From contig JBMNOZ010000011.1 of assembly GCA_050943335.1 (NCBI GenBank), positions 1 to 64,000 on the forward strand: a stretch of DNA of 64,000 nucleotides. Direction: 5' to 3'. The position numbers were made by a program, and so were the translations under genes. The stretch is from JBMNOZ01 sp050943335. Lineage in GTDB: Bacteria > Bacillota > Desulfitobacteriia > Desulfitobacteriales > Syntrophobotulaceae. Shown one piece after another: positions 1 through 7,778 of this stretch (position 1 is its first letter; every line of letters starts with the position of its first letter). Below the pieces are notes generated by a model. The model was not told the origin of the DNA. It saw only the letters and a program-made list of their open reading frames with translations, and searched no databases.

Positions 1-114
1 GGTTTCTGCGGGACTCAAGGGTCAAGATGAACTCGCTTTGCTCGCCCTTGATTCCCGATCACAATTAGTCGCTAACCATTACGGATTTTTTTAGATGGTT
101 TTTGCGAACATTAC

Positions 115-139
115 TTGACACTAACTCAAATGGTATAAT
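115..139 (+). promoter_or_regulatory. candidate promoter of the atp operon
   Basis: A TATAAT -10 box at 134-139 is preceded by TG at 131-132, giving an extended -10 element. A consensus TTGACA lies at 115-120, but the 13-bp spacer is too short for a normal -35, so the extended -10 probably does the work. Transcription would start near 146. The 198 bases before the first gene hold no coding sequence I can support; a 7-bp inverted repeat (TCAAGGG 15-21, CCCTTGA 45-51) has no T-run. Confidence 0.5.
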
Positions 140-198
140 CACTACAAAGCCTAGAATTATCTGACAAAGGGTAGAAAATTGAGGTTTGATGAAACCTA

Positions 199-432
199 AT
201 GACAAGTAAGAAGATTAACAACTTGGTCAAGTACATAGCTTGGGGATCAACGATTGCTACTGTCTTGGCGGGGTTAGTGGCAGGAGGTTATTTTCTGGGC
301 AATTTTCTTGATTTACGTCTTGGAACGGATCCCTGGTTAAAAGTTGTCTTGATCCTGGGGGGTGTATTTCTGGGTATCGGGTACTTAGTTATGTCTTTGA
401 TAAACCTTGGGAAGTTTGATAATGAACAATAG
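199..432 (+). CDS. atpZ: AtpZ/AtpI-family small membrane protein of the ATP synthase operon
   Basis: A 77-residue protein with two predicted membrane helices (about 12-34 and 44-66) separated by a short DPW-containing loop. This is the layout of the 'ATPase gene 1' family, which opens many Bacillota atp operons. Family members are thought to help assemble the Fo rotor or to form a small Mg2+ channel with AtpI; that is family knowledge, not visible here. ATG 199 is the only sensible start because the upstream frame is closed. Its 3' end overlaps atpI, which argues for translational coupling. Confidence 0.75.
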   Translation: MTSKKINNLVKYIAWGSTIATVLAGLVAGGYFLGNFLDLRLGTDPWLKVVLILGGVFLGIGYLVMSLINLGKFDNEQ

Positions 433-778
433 GACACTTACTATGCTCTTGGGTTTCCCTACTTCAATTGTTTTTTTGGGGGCTGCCTTTACCGGCAACC
501 ACAATTTATTGGGGTTTTTAATCGGGTATGCAACAGGGATTTTAAACATTCAGTGGTTACATAAAAATTCAAAAAAAGTTATAGAGAATGAGCAAAGAGT
601 GGCTCTACGGCACTATTATCTTAATTTCGCTTCGCGGCTCGGAATGATCACCCTGGTCACAGTTATGCTCTATGTTTTCCGGCCTCAGTGGCTGTATTTA
701 TTTGCCTACGGGATCGCTTTAGCTATCTTAATAGCGGTTGTTCTAATGATAAGGCAAGAAAAGAATGAGAGGGAGTGA
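422..778 (+). CDS. atpI: ATP synthase subunit I
   Basis: About 118 residues, highly hydrophobic, with four predicted membrane helices, the usual size for Bacillota AtpI. It sits just before atpB. Family members act as chaperones for c-ring assembly. ATG 422 is preferred because GGGAAG lies about 7 bases upstream; an in-frame TTG at 407 is an alternative. It overlaps the end of the preceding small membrane protein gene by 11 bases. Sequence conservation in this family is weak, so the call rests on hydropathy, size and operon position. Confidence 0.75.
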   Translation: MNNRTLTMLLGFPTSIVFLGAAFTGNHNLLGFLIGYATGILNIQWLHKNSKKVIENEQRVALRHYYLNFASRLGMITLVTVMLYVFRPQWLYLFAYGIALAILIAVVLMIRQEKNERE

Positions 779-785
779 GTAAACA

Positions 786-1523
786 GTGCATGAGACTATA
801 ATATGGCAAGTTGGCAATTTTACTCTGCACGGGAAAACACTTGTTATGACTTGGATCACTATGATTCTCTTATTTGTATTTATTTATCTCGGGACCAGGA
901 AACTAACCAGCGGCACTCCCGGGAAAATGCAAAATGTTCTAGAATGGCTGGTGGATTTCATTAAAAATCTGATAGCGGAAAATATGGATTACAAGAAGGG
1001 AGCCGCACTACTTTCTTACTTGTTGACTTTGATAATGTTTGTTTTCTTCGCTAATGTTTTAGGCTTAATTCCCAATATTTTTGCGCCCCTTTTTAAGGGA
1101 GTGCAGTTCGCGCAGTTGGACAAAATCTTAGGCGATGTTGTAATGATGTCCCCTACAGCCGATATCAATACAACTTTAGCTCTTTCAACTATAACTCTCA
1201 TTCTAATCGTGGCTTTTGGGGTAAAATACAAGGGTCGGCATTATTTCCGTCATTTTATTGAACCCGTACCGCTCTTTTTGCCGATTCATTTTATAGATTT
1301 ATTTGCCAAACCGTTAACCATGGCCTTTCGTCTATTTGGAAATATTTTTGCCGGGGAGGTCCTTATTGCGACCATTTTAATGTTGCCCGGATTTTTTGTC
1401 TTTGGCGGAATTATTCCGATGCCGTGTTGGTTGGGATTCAGTGTCTTTATTGGGGCCATTCAGGCTTTTGTTTTCACTGTCTTAACCATTGCTTATGTCG
1501 CTCAAGCAATTGCTCATGAATAA
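786..1523 (+). CDS. atpB: F1Fo ATP synthase subunit a
   Basis: A 245-residue polytopic membrane protein, the stator half-channel subunit of Fo. The family signature KPLTMAFRLFGNIFAGEV is present, with the essential stator arginine at about residue 182. The C-terminal helix ends in the usual AYVAQAIAHE-type sequence. Translation starts at GTG 786 behind a GGGAGTGAG ribosome binding site. It follows atpI by 7 bases and precedes atpE by 82 bases, a gap that holds a stable hairpin. Confidence 0.97.
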   Translation: MHETIIWQVGNFTLHGKTLVMTWITMILLFVFIYLGTRKLTSGTPGKMQNVLEWLVDFIKNLIAENMDYKKGAALLSYLLTLIMFVFFANVLGLIPNIFAPLFKGVQFAQLDKILGDVVMMSPTADINTTLALSTITLILIVAFGVKYKGRHYFRHFIEPVPLFLPIHFIDLFAKPLTMAFRLFGNIFAGEVLIATILMLPGFFVFGGIIPMPCWLGFSVFIGAIQAFVFTVLTIAYVAQAIAHE

Positions 1524-1533
1524 ACCTTTTAAT

Positions 1534-1575
1534 GTTATATTTTTAGAAAGGTTAGCTTTGCTAAAAATATATAAC
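1534..1575 (+). promoter_or_regulatory. intercistronic hairpin between atpB and atpE
   Basis: GTTATATTTTTAG (1534-1546) can pair with CTAAAAATATATAAC (1561-1575), apart from a two-base bulge, with a 14-base loop. An A-rich stretch and AAAGGAGG then lead into atpE. Such elements in atp operons can protect or process mRNA and raise atpE translation to supply the multicopy c ring. That function is inferred; only the structure is seen. Confidence 0.5.
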
Positions 1576-1605
1576 AAAAAATAAAATTTAAAGGAGGACT
1601 AACGT

Positions 1606-1839
1606 ATGGATATGTCAGCAGCTGCAATGATAGGAGCAGGAATTGCCGCCGGTGCGGCCGCCTTCGGGGCTTCACTTGCAAACGGTAATGTTATCTCCAG
1701 CGCGATCAATGGTGTTGCCCGCCAACCGGAGGCCAAAGGTTCTTTACAGGGAATGATGTTTATTGGTGTAGGCTTGATTGAGGCTCTCCCGCTTCTGACT
1801 TGGGTTATTGCATTACTAATGATTTTTGTAAAGAGTTAG
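1606..1839 (+). CDS. atpE: F1Fo ATP synthase subunit c
   Basis: A 77-residue two-helix hairpin protein, monomer of the rotating c ring. The polar loop has the RQPEAKG signature (39-45). The ion-binding carboxylate is Glu59 in GLIEALPLLT. Residues after Glu59 are Ala-Leu rather than Ser-Thr, and helix 1 lacks the Gln of Na+-type rings, so H+ is the likely coupling ion. Helix 1 carries mixed Gly/Ala (GAGIAAGAAAFGASLANG). The start has an excellent AAAGGAGG site. A weak hairpin follows the stop codon (1836-1854). Confidence 0.97.
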   Translation: MDMSAAAMIGAGIAAGAAAFGASLANGNVISSAINGVARQPEAKGSLQGMMFIGVGLIEALPLLTWVIALLMIFVKS

Positions 1840-1934
1840 TGGTATTACCGCTAATTAAAAAAGGGAGAATTTCCCTCTTGAACCTGCAAAATTGCATCGT
1901 ACTATAGAAATTTACGCAGAGAGGAGGGGGTCGA

Positions 1935-2444
1935 TTGAGCGGCGCCAATATTAACCCGATAGCGTTTGATTTGACTTATCCGGTTCAAATAATATCCTTT
2001 TTGATTCTTGTTTGGATTATAGCTAAATTTGCTTGGAAACCCTTGCTCAATATGATGGAAAAACGCCGCCAAAATATTGCCGATAATTTGGCTAAAGCTG
2101 AACAAGAAAGGAAAGAGGCGGAAAGAATTAAACAGGAATATCAAGAGGCCATGGTTAAAGCTCGTCAAGAAGCGAAAGCTATTATTGAAAAAGCGACAAA
2201 GGACAGCGAGAAGCGGGCTTCTGAAATTCTGGAAAAAGCTCGGCAGGAAAATGAGCTTTTAAAACAGGCCGCCCTTTCCGAAATCGAAAGGGAGAAACAA
2301 AGGGCTGTCGCTGAGGTTAGAGTTCAGGTTATTGAAATGTCGATGGCTATTGCCGAAAAAATTATTCAGCAGAAAATGGATCAGCAGGTTCACGATGCGC
2401 TAGTAGACCAATTTATTCAAGAGGTAGGCGATAGACCATGTTAA
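1935..2444 (+). CDS. atpF: F1Fo ATP synthase subunit b
   Basis: A 169-residue peripheral stalk subunit: one N-terminal membrane helix (about 15-33) followed by a long charged coiled coil rich in Glu, Lys, Ala and Gln. MEKRRQNIADNLAKAE after the membrane segment is typical of subunit b. It begins at TTG 1935 behind GAGGAGGGGG, a near-ideal ribosome binding site that offsets the weak start codon. Its end overlaps atpH by 7 bases, so the two stalk subunits are probably coupled in translation. Confidence 0.95.
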   Translation: MSGANINPIAFDLTYPVQIISFLILVWIIAKFAWKPLLNMMEKRRQNIADNLAKAEQERKEAERIKQEYQEAMVKARQEAKAIIEKATKDSEKRASEILEKARQENELLKQAALSEIEREKQRAVAEVRVQVIEMSMAIAEKIIQQKMDQQVHDALVDQFIQEVGDRPC

Positions 2445-3010
2445 ATGGAGCGTTGGCGCGCAGGTATGCCCAAGCTCTCTTTGAATTGGCAGTTGAAATG
2501 TCAGTGTTGGATCGAGTTGATGAAGAGCTAACCTTTATTGTTGAAGTTATAAGCAAGAACGAAGATTTAAAATACTTGCTTAATCATCCGCATATCGATC
2601 CGGAAATTAAACAAGAAACTGTTGATAAAATTTTCGGCACCGATATGTCAGAGATGACAAAACATTTCTTATACCTGTTAATCGATCGCCACAGACAAAA
2701 CTTACTAGCCTTAATTCAAAGACAATTCAATAAACTCGCTAACCAAGTGCGTAATTTGATTGAAGTACAAGCAGTGACTGCTTTCAAGTTATCTTCTGCT
2801 CAAGAAGAAAAAATTAAAGATATCATAGCAAAATGTACTGGAAAAAATGTATTGCTATTAACTGAGGTTGACCCTAAATTGATAGGTGGAGCAAAACTTA
2901 GGATTGGTGACAAAATGCTCGACGGGTCAATTGCTACCGCCCTAAGTAGAATGCGTGAAGAATTGATAAAATCGTCGTTGAAACCTCAGCAGGAAGTAGG
3001 GGTGAGCTAA
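2438..3010 (+). CDS. atpH: F1Fo ATP synthase subunit delta
   Basis: A 190-residue OSCP/delta subunit that joins the peripheral stalk to the top of the F1 head. The N-terminal domain begins ARRYAQALFELA, a standard delta opening. The C-terminal part contains KLIGGAKLRIGDKMLDGSI, matching the conserved GG-x-x-x-R-x-GD-x-x-x-D-G-S motif. It overlaps atpF by 7 bases and ends 4 bases before atpA. Confidence 0.95.
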   Translation: MLNGALARRYAQALFELAVEMSVLDRVDEELTFIVEVISKNEDLKYLLNHPHIDPEIKQETVDKIFGTDMSEMTKHFLYLLIDRHRQNLLALIQRQFNKLANQVRNLIEVQAVTAFKLSSAQEEKIKDIIAKCTGKNVLLLTEVDPKLIGGAKLRIGDKMLDGSIATALSRMREELIKSSLKPQQEVGVS

Positions 3011-3014
3011 AAAG

Positions 3015-4523
3015 ATGAAATTACGACCGGAGGAAATAAGTTCAATCATCAAACAACAGATTGAACAATATGACTCGGCCATAGAAATTGCTGATGTGGG
3101 GACGGTAATTCAAGTTGGCGATGGAATTGCACGTATTTACGGCTTAGAAAATGCAATGTCAGGGGAACTGATAGAGTTCCCCGGAGGAATTTATGGTATG
3201 GCTATGAATCTGGAGGAAGATAATCTTGGCTGTATCATTTTAGGACCCTATGAAAACATAAAAGAAGGGGATCAAGTAAAGCGTACGGGTCGGATAGTGC
3301 AAGTTCCCGTTGGTGAGGCACTAATTGGTAGAGTTGTGAATGCGCTTGGGCAACCAGTTGATGGCAAGGGGGAGATTGCTGCTACCGAATATCTACCCAT
3401 TGAGCGTCCCGCGCCCGGTGTTGTTGATCGGGTTTCGGTGAACGAACCCTTGCAGACGGGAATAAAATCCATTGATTCCATGGTTCCCATCGGACGGGGA
3501 CAGCGGGAGTTGATCATCGGTGACCGTCAAACCGGAAAGACCGCTCTGGCTATAGATACCATTATTAATCAGAAAGGCAAGAATTGTATTTGTGTCTATG
3601 TAGCCATTGGTCAAAAACAATCTAACGTAGCTGCCGTGGTAAGGAAACTCGAAGAACATGGGGCCATGGATTATTCTATCGTAGTAATGGCGACAGCGTC
3701 TGACCCGGCGCCCATGCTTTATATTGCGCCCTATTCGGGTTGCACCATGGGGGAATATTTTAGGGATAGGGGAAAACATGTTTTAGTTGTTTACGACGAT
3801 CTTTCAAAGCAAGCCGTGGCTTACAGAGAGCTTTCCCTGTTACTTAGAAGGCCCCCCGGACGGGAAGCTTATCCAGGTGATGTTTTTTATCTCCACTCCC
3901 GTTTGCTTGAAAGGGCAGCAAAATTGTCTGACGAACACGGAGGGGGATCATTAACCGCTCTACCAATAATTGAGACCCAGGCTGGGGACGTTTCTGCTTA
4001 CATTCCGACTAATGTGATTTCTATTACAGATGGGCAAATCTTTTTGGAGTCCGATTTATTCTATTCCGGATTCCGGCCGGCGATTAACGTCGGTATTTCC
4101 GTTTCTCGGGTTGGGGGAGCAGCCCAAATTAAAGCTATGAAACAGGTTGCAGGTCATCTACGGTTAGATTTGGCTGCTTACCGGGAACTTGCCGCTTTTG
4201 CTCAATTTGGTTCGGATCTGGACAAAGCTACCCAAGACCGTCTAAACCGGGGACAAAAGACCATGGAGATTCTTAAACAACCCCAGTACCAGCCCATGGC
4301 AGTAGAAGAGCAAGTATTAGTAATATTTGCCGCTACGAGGGGTTTTTTAGACGATATTCCATTAAATAGAATTAAAGACTTTGAAGTAGAATTTCTTAAC
4401 TATATGCGGACATCGAAAAGTGAGATTGTGGAAGAAATACGCAACAAAAAAGCTCTATCCGATGAACTTATAAAAGAAATTGATGAAACTATCGGGGAGT
4501 TTAAACAAGGTTTTATGGTCTAG
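3015..4523 (+). CDS. atpA: F1 ATP synthase subunit alpha
   Basis: A 502-residue alpha subunit, the regulatory nucleotide-binding partner of beta in the F1 hexamer. It has the N-terminal beta-barrel domain, a P-loop GDRQTGKTA near residues 169-177, the catalytic-site arginine region in FYSGFRPAINVGISVSRVGG, and the all-helical C-terminal domain. The length is normal for the family. Start ATG 3015 directly follows atpH. Confidence 0.98.
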   Translation: MKLRPEEISSIIKQQIEQYDSAIEIADVGTVIQVGDGIARIYGLENAMSGELIEFPGGIYGMAMNLEEDNLGCIILGPYENIKEGDQVKRTGRIVQVPVGEALIGRVVNALGQPVDGKGEIAATEYLPIERPAPGVVDRVSVNEPLQTGIKSIDSMVPIGRGQRELIIGDRQTGKTALAIDTIINQKGKNCICVYVAIGQKQSNVAAVVRKLEEHGAMDYSIVVMATASDPAPMLYIAPYSGCTMGEYFRDRGKHVLVVYDDLSKQAVAYRELSLLLRRPPGREAYPGDVFYLHSRLLERAAKLSDEHGGGSLTALPIIETQAGDVSAYIPTNVISITDGQIFLESDLFYSGFRPAINVGISVSRVGGAAQIKAMKQVAGHLRLDLAAYRELAAFAQFGSDLDKATQDRLNRGQKTMEILKQPQYQPMAVEEQVLVIFAATRGFLDDIPLNRIKDFEVEFLNYMRTSKSEIVEEIRNKKALSDELIKEIDETIGEFKQGFMV

Positions 4524-4541
4524 AAAGGGAGGGTGAATAAA

Positions 4542-5390
4542 GTGGCAGGGGTACGCGATATTCGCAGACGAATTCGCAGTGTAGCCAATCTGGAACAAAT
4601 AGCTAAAGCTATGAAAACGATTGCAACAGCTAAATTACGGAAATCCAGGGCCAAAGTCATCGCCTCCCGCCCGTATACTAAAGAAATTCAGGAAGTGGTT
4701 ACCCGTTTAGCCCAAGCCTCCAATGTTGAGGATCATCCCTTCTTGAATAAGCGTCCGGTAAAAACTGTTGGTTATTTGCTTATAACATCTGATCGGGGTC
4801 TTTGCGGCGGCTACAATGCAAATCTTATCCGCCGAACCAACGATATCCTAGATGAACAAAAAGAGGCTGAGACCGCCTTAGTAGTGGTAGGACGTAAAGG
4901 CAGAGATTATTTTTTGAAGCGGGGAAAAAAGATACTTGCTTATTATACTGGATTGGGTGACGATCCTGTATACGAGCAAGCTGGTGAAATAGCAGAAAAA
5001 GTGACTGAACTCTATCTTACAGGGCAACTGGACGAAGTTCATATTATTTATTCTCGATTTATCTCCGCCCTTTCCCAAGAACCTACCGTTTCTAAACTTC
5101 TTCCGCTGGAACCGGCCCCCTTAGGAGTGCAGGAACAGTATATATCTGAACCCCCTCAGAAAAAGATTCTGGAGAAATTACTTCCTGCTTATCTAGAGAA
5201 CCGAATTTTTAGTGCACTCTTAGAAAGCAAGACCAGTGAAATGGGAGCCAAAATGACAGCTATGGATTCAGCGACCGAGAATGCGAAAGAAGTAATAAGA
5301 AAACTAACTCTAGCCATGAACAGAGCCCGTCAGGAAGCGATTACCAAAGAAATATCTGAGATAGTCGGGGGAGCTGCAGCTCTGGAGTAG
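4542..5390 (+). CDS. atpG: F1 ATP synthase subunit gamma
   Basis: The central shaft of F1, about 282 residues. The N-terminal helix MAGVRDIRRRIRSVANLEQI and the C-terminal helix with TENAKEVIRKLTLAMNRARQ are the conserved antiparallel coiled coil that turns inside the alpha3beta3 head. GTG 4542 is preferred over an in-frame GTG at 4533 because the AAAGGGAGGG ribosome binding site (4524-4533) would overlap the earlier codon. It lies between atpA and atpD as in all F-type operons. Confidence 0.96.
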   Translation: MAGVRDIRRRIRSVANLEQIAKAMKTIATAKLRKSRAKVIASRPYTKEIQEVVTRLAQASNVEDHPFLNKRPVKTVGYLLITSDRGLCGGYNANLIRRTNDILDEQKEAETALVVVGRKGRDYFLKRGKKILAYYTGLGDDPVYEQAGEIAEKVTELYLTGQLDEVHIIYSRFISALSQEPTVSKLLPLEPAPLGVQEQYISEPPQKKILEKLLPAYLENRIFSALLESKTSEMGAKMTAMDSATENAKEVIRKLTLAMNRARQEAITKEISEIVGGAAALE

Positions 5391-5433
5391 TTTAGCAGAT
5401 GGATATAGTACGAACAAAGGAGGTTGAGAGCCT

Positions 5434-6837
5434 GTGGCAAATATAGGGAAAGTGATTCAAATCATGGGCCCTGTGGTCGATATTGAATTCGACTCTGACC
5501 TGTTGCCGGAAATAAATAATGCGATCGTGATCAGGGATAAGGAAAAAAACCTTGACATGACCTTAGAGGCCGCCCAACATCTTGGTAATGACACGGTGCG
5601 TTGTATAGCTATGTCCTCAACCGACGGCTTAACGAGAGGAATGCCGGCTATAAACACGGGAAAACCGATTACTGTCAGCGTTGGGAACGAGACTTTAGGG
5701 CGAATATTCAATGTTTTAGGGCAACCGATCGATAATCTACCGGAAGTAGATACAGAGCTGAAATACCCGATTCATAGAAAGGCCCCGGCCTTTGTCGACC
5801 AAGAGACAACGGACACCGTGTTAGAAACAGGTATTAAGGTTATTGACCTTTTGGCTCCGTACGCCAAAGGGGGAAAAATCGGGCTTTTTGGTGGCGCGGG
5901 GGTCGGAAAGACAGTCCTTATTCAGGAATTAATTAATAATATCGCTATTCATCACGGGGGGATCTCCGTTTTTGCCGGTGTCGGAGAGCGCACCCGCGAG
6001 GGAAATGACTTGTGGAACGAGATGAAGGAATCCGGAGTTATTAATAAAATGACCATGGTGTTCGGTCAAATGAACGAACCGCCCGGGGCTCGTTTGCGAG
6101 TCGCTCTTACTGGTTTAACCCAAGCCGAATATTTTCGCGATGAATTAGGCCAGGACGTGCTTTTGTTCATCGATAATATCTTTCGGTTTACCCAGGCCGG
6201 ATCCGAGGTTTCGGCCCTTTTAGGGCGTATGCCTTCGGCGGTCGGCTATCAGCCTACCCTGGCCACGGAAATGGGCCATCTTCAGGAGAGAATTACTTCT
6301 ACTACCAAAGGTTCCATTACTTCCGTGCAAGCTATTTATGTGCCGGCCGATGACTTGACTGACCCGGCACCGGCGACAGCTTTTGCCCACCTTGACGCTA
6401 CCACTGTTTTATCGCGAGCGATTTCTGAAATGGGAATATATCCGGCAGTGGACCCGCTTGATTCCACATCCCAAATCCTCACTCCTGCAGTGGTCGGCGA
6501 GGAACACTACAGAGTTGCCCGTGAAGTTCAGCAAATACTACAACGTTATAAAGATTTACTAGATATTATCGCTATTTTGGGTATGGACGAATTGACTGAA
6601 GAGGATAAAGTCGTCGTCAGGAGAGCACGGCGTATCCAACGTTATCTTTCCCAACCTTTCAGCGTAGCGGAAGCCTTTACAGGCATGCCGGGTAAATATG
6701 TGCCTCTGAAAGAAACAATTCGGGGATTTAAGGAGATCTGTGAAGGTCGATATGACGATCTGCCAGAGGAAGCTTTCCATTTTGTTGGAAGTATTGAGGA
6801 GGTAACAGAAAAAGCTAAACGGTTAGGAGTAGGATAG
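5434..6837 (+). CDS. atpD: F1 ATP synthase subunit beta
   Basis: A 467-residue catalytic subunit. It carries the P-loop GGAGVGKTV near residues 151-159, the catalytic Glu in GVGERTREGNDLW, the Walker B segment DVLLFIDNIFRF, and the DELSEED-type lever, here written DELTEEDK. All catalytic landmarks are intact. GTG start behind AAAGGAGG. It is separated from atpC by a single base. Confidence 0.98.
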   Translation: MANIGKVIQIMGPVVDIEFDSDLLPEINNAIVIRDKEKNLDMTLEAAQHLGNDTVRCIAMSSTDGLTRGMPAINTGKPITVSVGNETLGRIFNVLGQPIDNLPEVDTELKYPIHRKAPAFVDQETTDTVLETGIKVIDLLAPYAKGGKIGLFGGAGVGKTVLIQELINNIAIHHGGISVFAGVGERTREGNDLWNEMKESGVINKMTMVFGQMNEPPGARLRVALTGLTQAEYFRDELGQDVLLFIDNIFRFTQAGSEVSALLGRMPSAVGYQPTLATEMGHLQERITSTTKGSITSVQAIYVPADDLTDPAPATAFAHLDATTVLSRAISEMGIYPAVDPLDSTSQILTPAVVGEEHYRVAREVQQILQRYKDLLDIIAILGMDELTEEDKVVVRRARRIQRYLSQPFSVAEAFTGMPGKYVPLKETIRGFKEICEGRYDDLPEEAFHFVGSIEEVTEKAKRLGVG

Positions 6838-6838
6838 G

Positions 6839-7246
6839 ATGGCGGACACATTTAGGTTTAATGTTGTTGCCCCGGATGGCCAAATCTTAAGTAAAGACGT
6901 GGAGTTTGTTTTGGTACGCGGCAAAGAAGGCGATCTCGGTATCCTAGCTCATCATGCCCCTCTTGTTGCCGGCTTGGAGATCGGAGTTGCTCAGTATATA
7001 GAGGGCGGTCAACGGCACAAGCTCGCTGTATGTGGGGGGTTTATAGAGGTTATAGATAACAAGGTGACGATTTTGGCCCAGGCAGCCGAGAAAGCCGAAG
7101 ACATAGATTTGCCGAGAGCTCTAGCCGCCAAAGAAAGGGCGGAAAAACGTCTTAAGGAACGTCGGCCGGAAACTGACCTTTTAAGAGCCGAGAGCGCTTT
7201 GAAAAGAGCAGTGGCCAGAATTAAAGCTGCAGAAGGTCTGAAATAA
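6839..7246 (+). CDS. atpC: F1 ATP synthase subunit epsilon
   Basis: A 135-residue rotor subunit that couples gamma to the c ring and can inhibit ATP hydrolysis. The N-terminal beta-sandwich contains GKEGDLGILAHHAPLVAGL, close to the family consensus G-x-x-G-x-x-G-x-L-x-x-H-x-P. The C-terminal part (about 88-135) is a Lys/Glu/Arg-rich helical hairpin, the mobile inhibitory domain. It is the last gene of the operon and is followed by a bidirectional terminator shared with the convergent csoR gene. Confidence 0.95.
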   Translation: MADTFRFNVVAPDGQILSKDVEFVLVRGKEGDLGILAHHAPLVAGLEIGVAQYIEGGQRHKLAVCGGFIEVIDNKVTILAQAAEKAEDIDLPRALAAKERAEKRLKERRPETDLLRAESALKRAVARIKAAEGLK

Positions 7247-7277
7247 AAGGATTTGAATAAGGCTTGAAAGGCATACA

Positions 7278-7329
7278 AAAAGATGTCTCCCTGAAGAACA
7301 GATAAAAATCTTTAGTTGAGACATCTTTT
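7278..7329. terminator. bidirectional terminator between atpC and csoR
   Basis: AAAAGATGTCTC (7278-7289) pairs perfectly with GAGACATCTTTT (7318-7329) around a 28-base loop. The A-run on one side and T-run on the other suit both converging operons. The csoR stop codon lies in the right arm. Confidence 0.75.
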
Positions 7330-7627
7330 ATTTCAGGAATTTTTCGATGGCATCATTTAAACGCTCGATTACTTCGTTGTTGTTTTCTTCGATAGCGTGA
7401 ACCAAGCAGTGATTGATATGGTCATTTAAAATTATCTTGCCCGTACTATTGATCGCTGAACGAACCGCAGATAATTGTATTAGAATCTCACTGCAGTCTA
7501 CATCCTCGTCTACCATTCTCTTAACACCTTCCAGGTGACCAATTATTCTGGCCAAACGATTAAGAACGTTTTTTTTATTGGGGTGTTCATGCGGGTGACT
7601 ATGTTTAGCCAATAATACATCCCCCAC
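7328..7627 (-). CDS. csoR: CsoR/RcnR-family metal-sensing transcriptional repressor
   Basis: A 99-residue all-helical repressor of the DUF156 (CsoR/RcnR/FrmR) family. The Cu(I)-type ligand set is intact: Cys45, His70 and Cys74, with the same 25- and 4-residue spacings as the Mycobacterium CsoR fingerprint. The N terminus is His-rich (HSHPHEH), which may add metal ligands. GTG start at 7627. No copper ATPase or chaperone gene lies next to it, so its targets are elsewhere or it controls itself. A 24-bp perfect palindrome lies 17 bases upstream. Other ligands (Ni, sulfane sulfur, formaldehyde) occur in the family, but the C-H-C pattern favours copper. Confidence 0.85.
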   Translation of the reverse strand: MGDVLLAKHSHPHEHPNKKNVLNRLARIIGHLEGVKRMVDEDVDCSEILIQLSAVRSAINSTGKIILNDHINHCLVHAIEENNNEVIERLNDAIEKFLK

Positions 7628-7643
7628 TATCTTCTGAAGTTTT

Positions 7644-7667
7644 CTGTTTTATGATATCATAAAACAG
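7644..7667. promoter_or_regulatory. 24-bp perfect palindrome between csoR and the ywmB-like gene
   Basis: The half site CTGTTTTATGAT (7644-7655) is followed without spacer by its exact reverse complement ATCATAAAACAG (7656-7667). It lies just upstream of csoR and abuts the candidate -35 box of the divergent gene. It is AT-rich and unlike the GC-rich operators known for CsoR, so the binding protein is unknown. Confidence 0.55.
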
Positions 7668-7668
7668 G

Positions 7669-7697
7669 TTGAATTAGAAATATTATCTGCTTAGATT
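7669..7697 (+). promoter_or_regulatory. candidate sigma-A promoter of the ywmB-like gene
   Basis: TTGAAT (7669-7674) and TAGATT (7692-7697) are separated by exactly 17 bp. Transcription would start near 7704, just before the leader hairpin that begins at 7708. Confidence 0.4.
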
Positions 7698-7707
7698 TGC
7701 TAAGAAA

Positions 7708-7778
7708 ATGTTTTGGGCCTCAAGAGTTTGGCCAAACTAGTAATAAACATACCTGTTTTTAAGCGAGGTCCAAAACAT
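7708..7778 (+). promoter_or_regulatory. leader hairpin that can sequester the ribosome binding site and start codon
   Basis: ATGTTTTGGGCCTC (7708-7721) pairs with GAGGTCCAAAACAT (7765-7778) over 14 bp with one G-U pair. The right arm contains the GAGG ribosome binding site and the first two bases of the ATG start. The loop holds another perfect palindrome, AGTTTGGCCAAACT (7725-7738), whose halves resemble both arms and could form competing pairs. Confidence 0.45.

Noticed and set aside
15..51. Inverted repeat at the left edge as a terminator or mobile repeat
   Set aside because: The 7-bp arms have no T-run, and I found no second copy in the window.
1016..1231. Reverse-strand open frame inside atpB
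   Set aside because: Antisense to a conserved membrane protein and lacks any recognisable domain.
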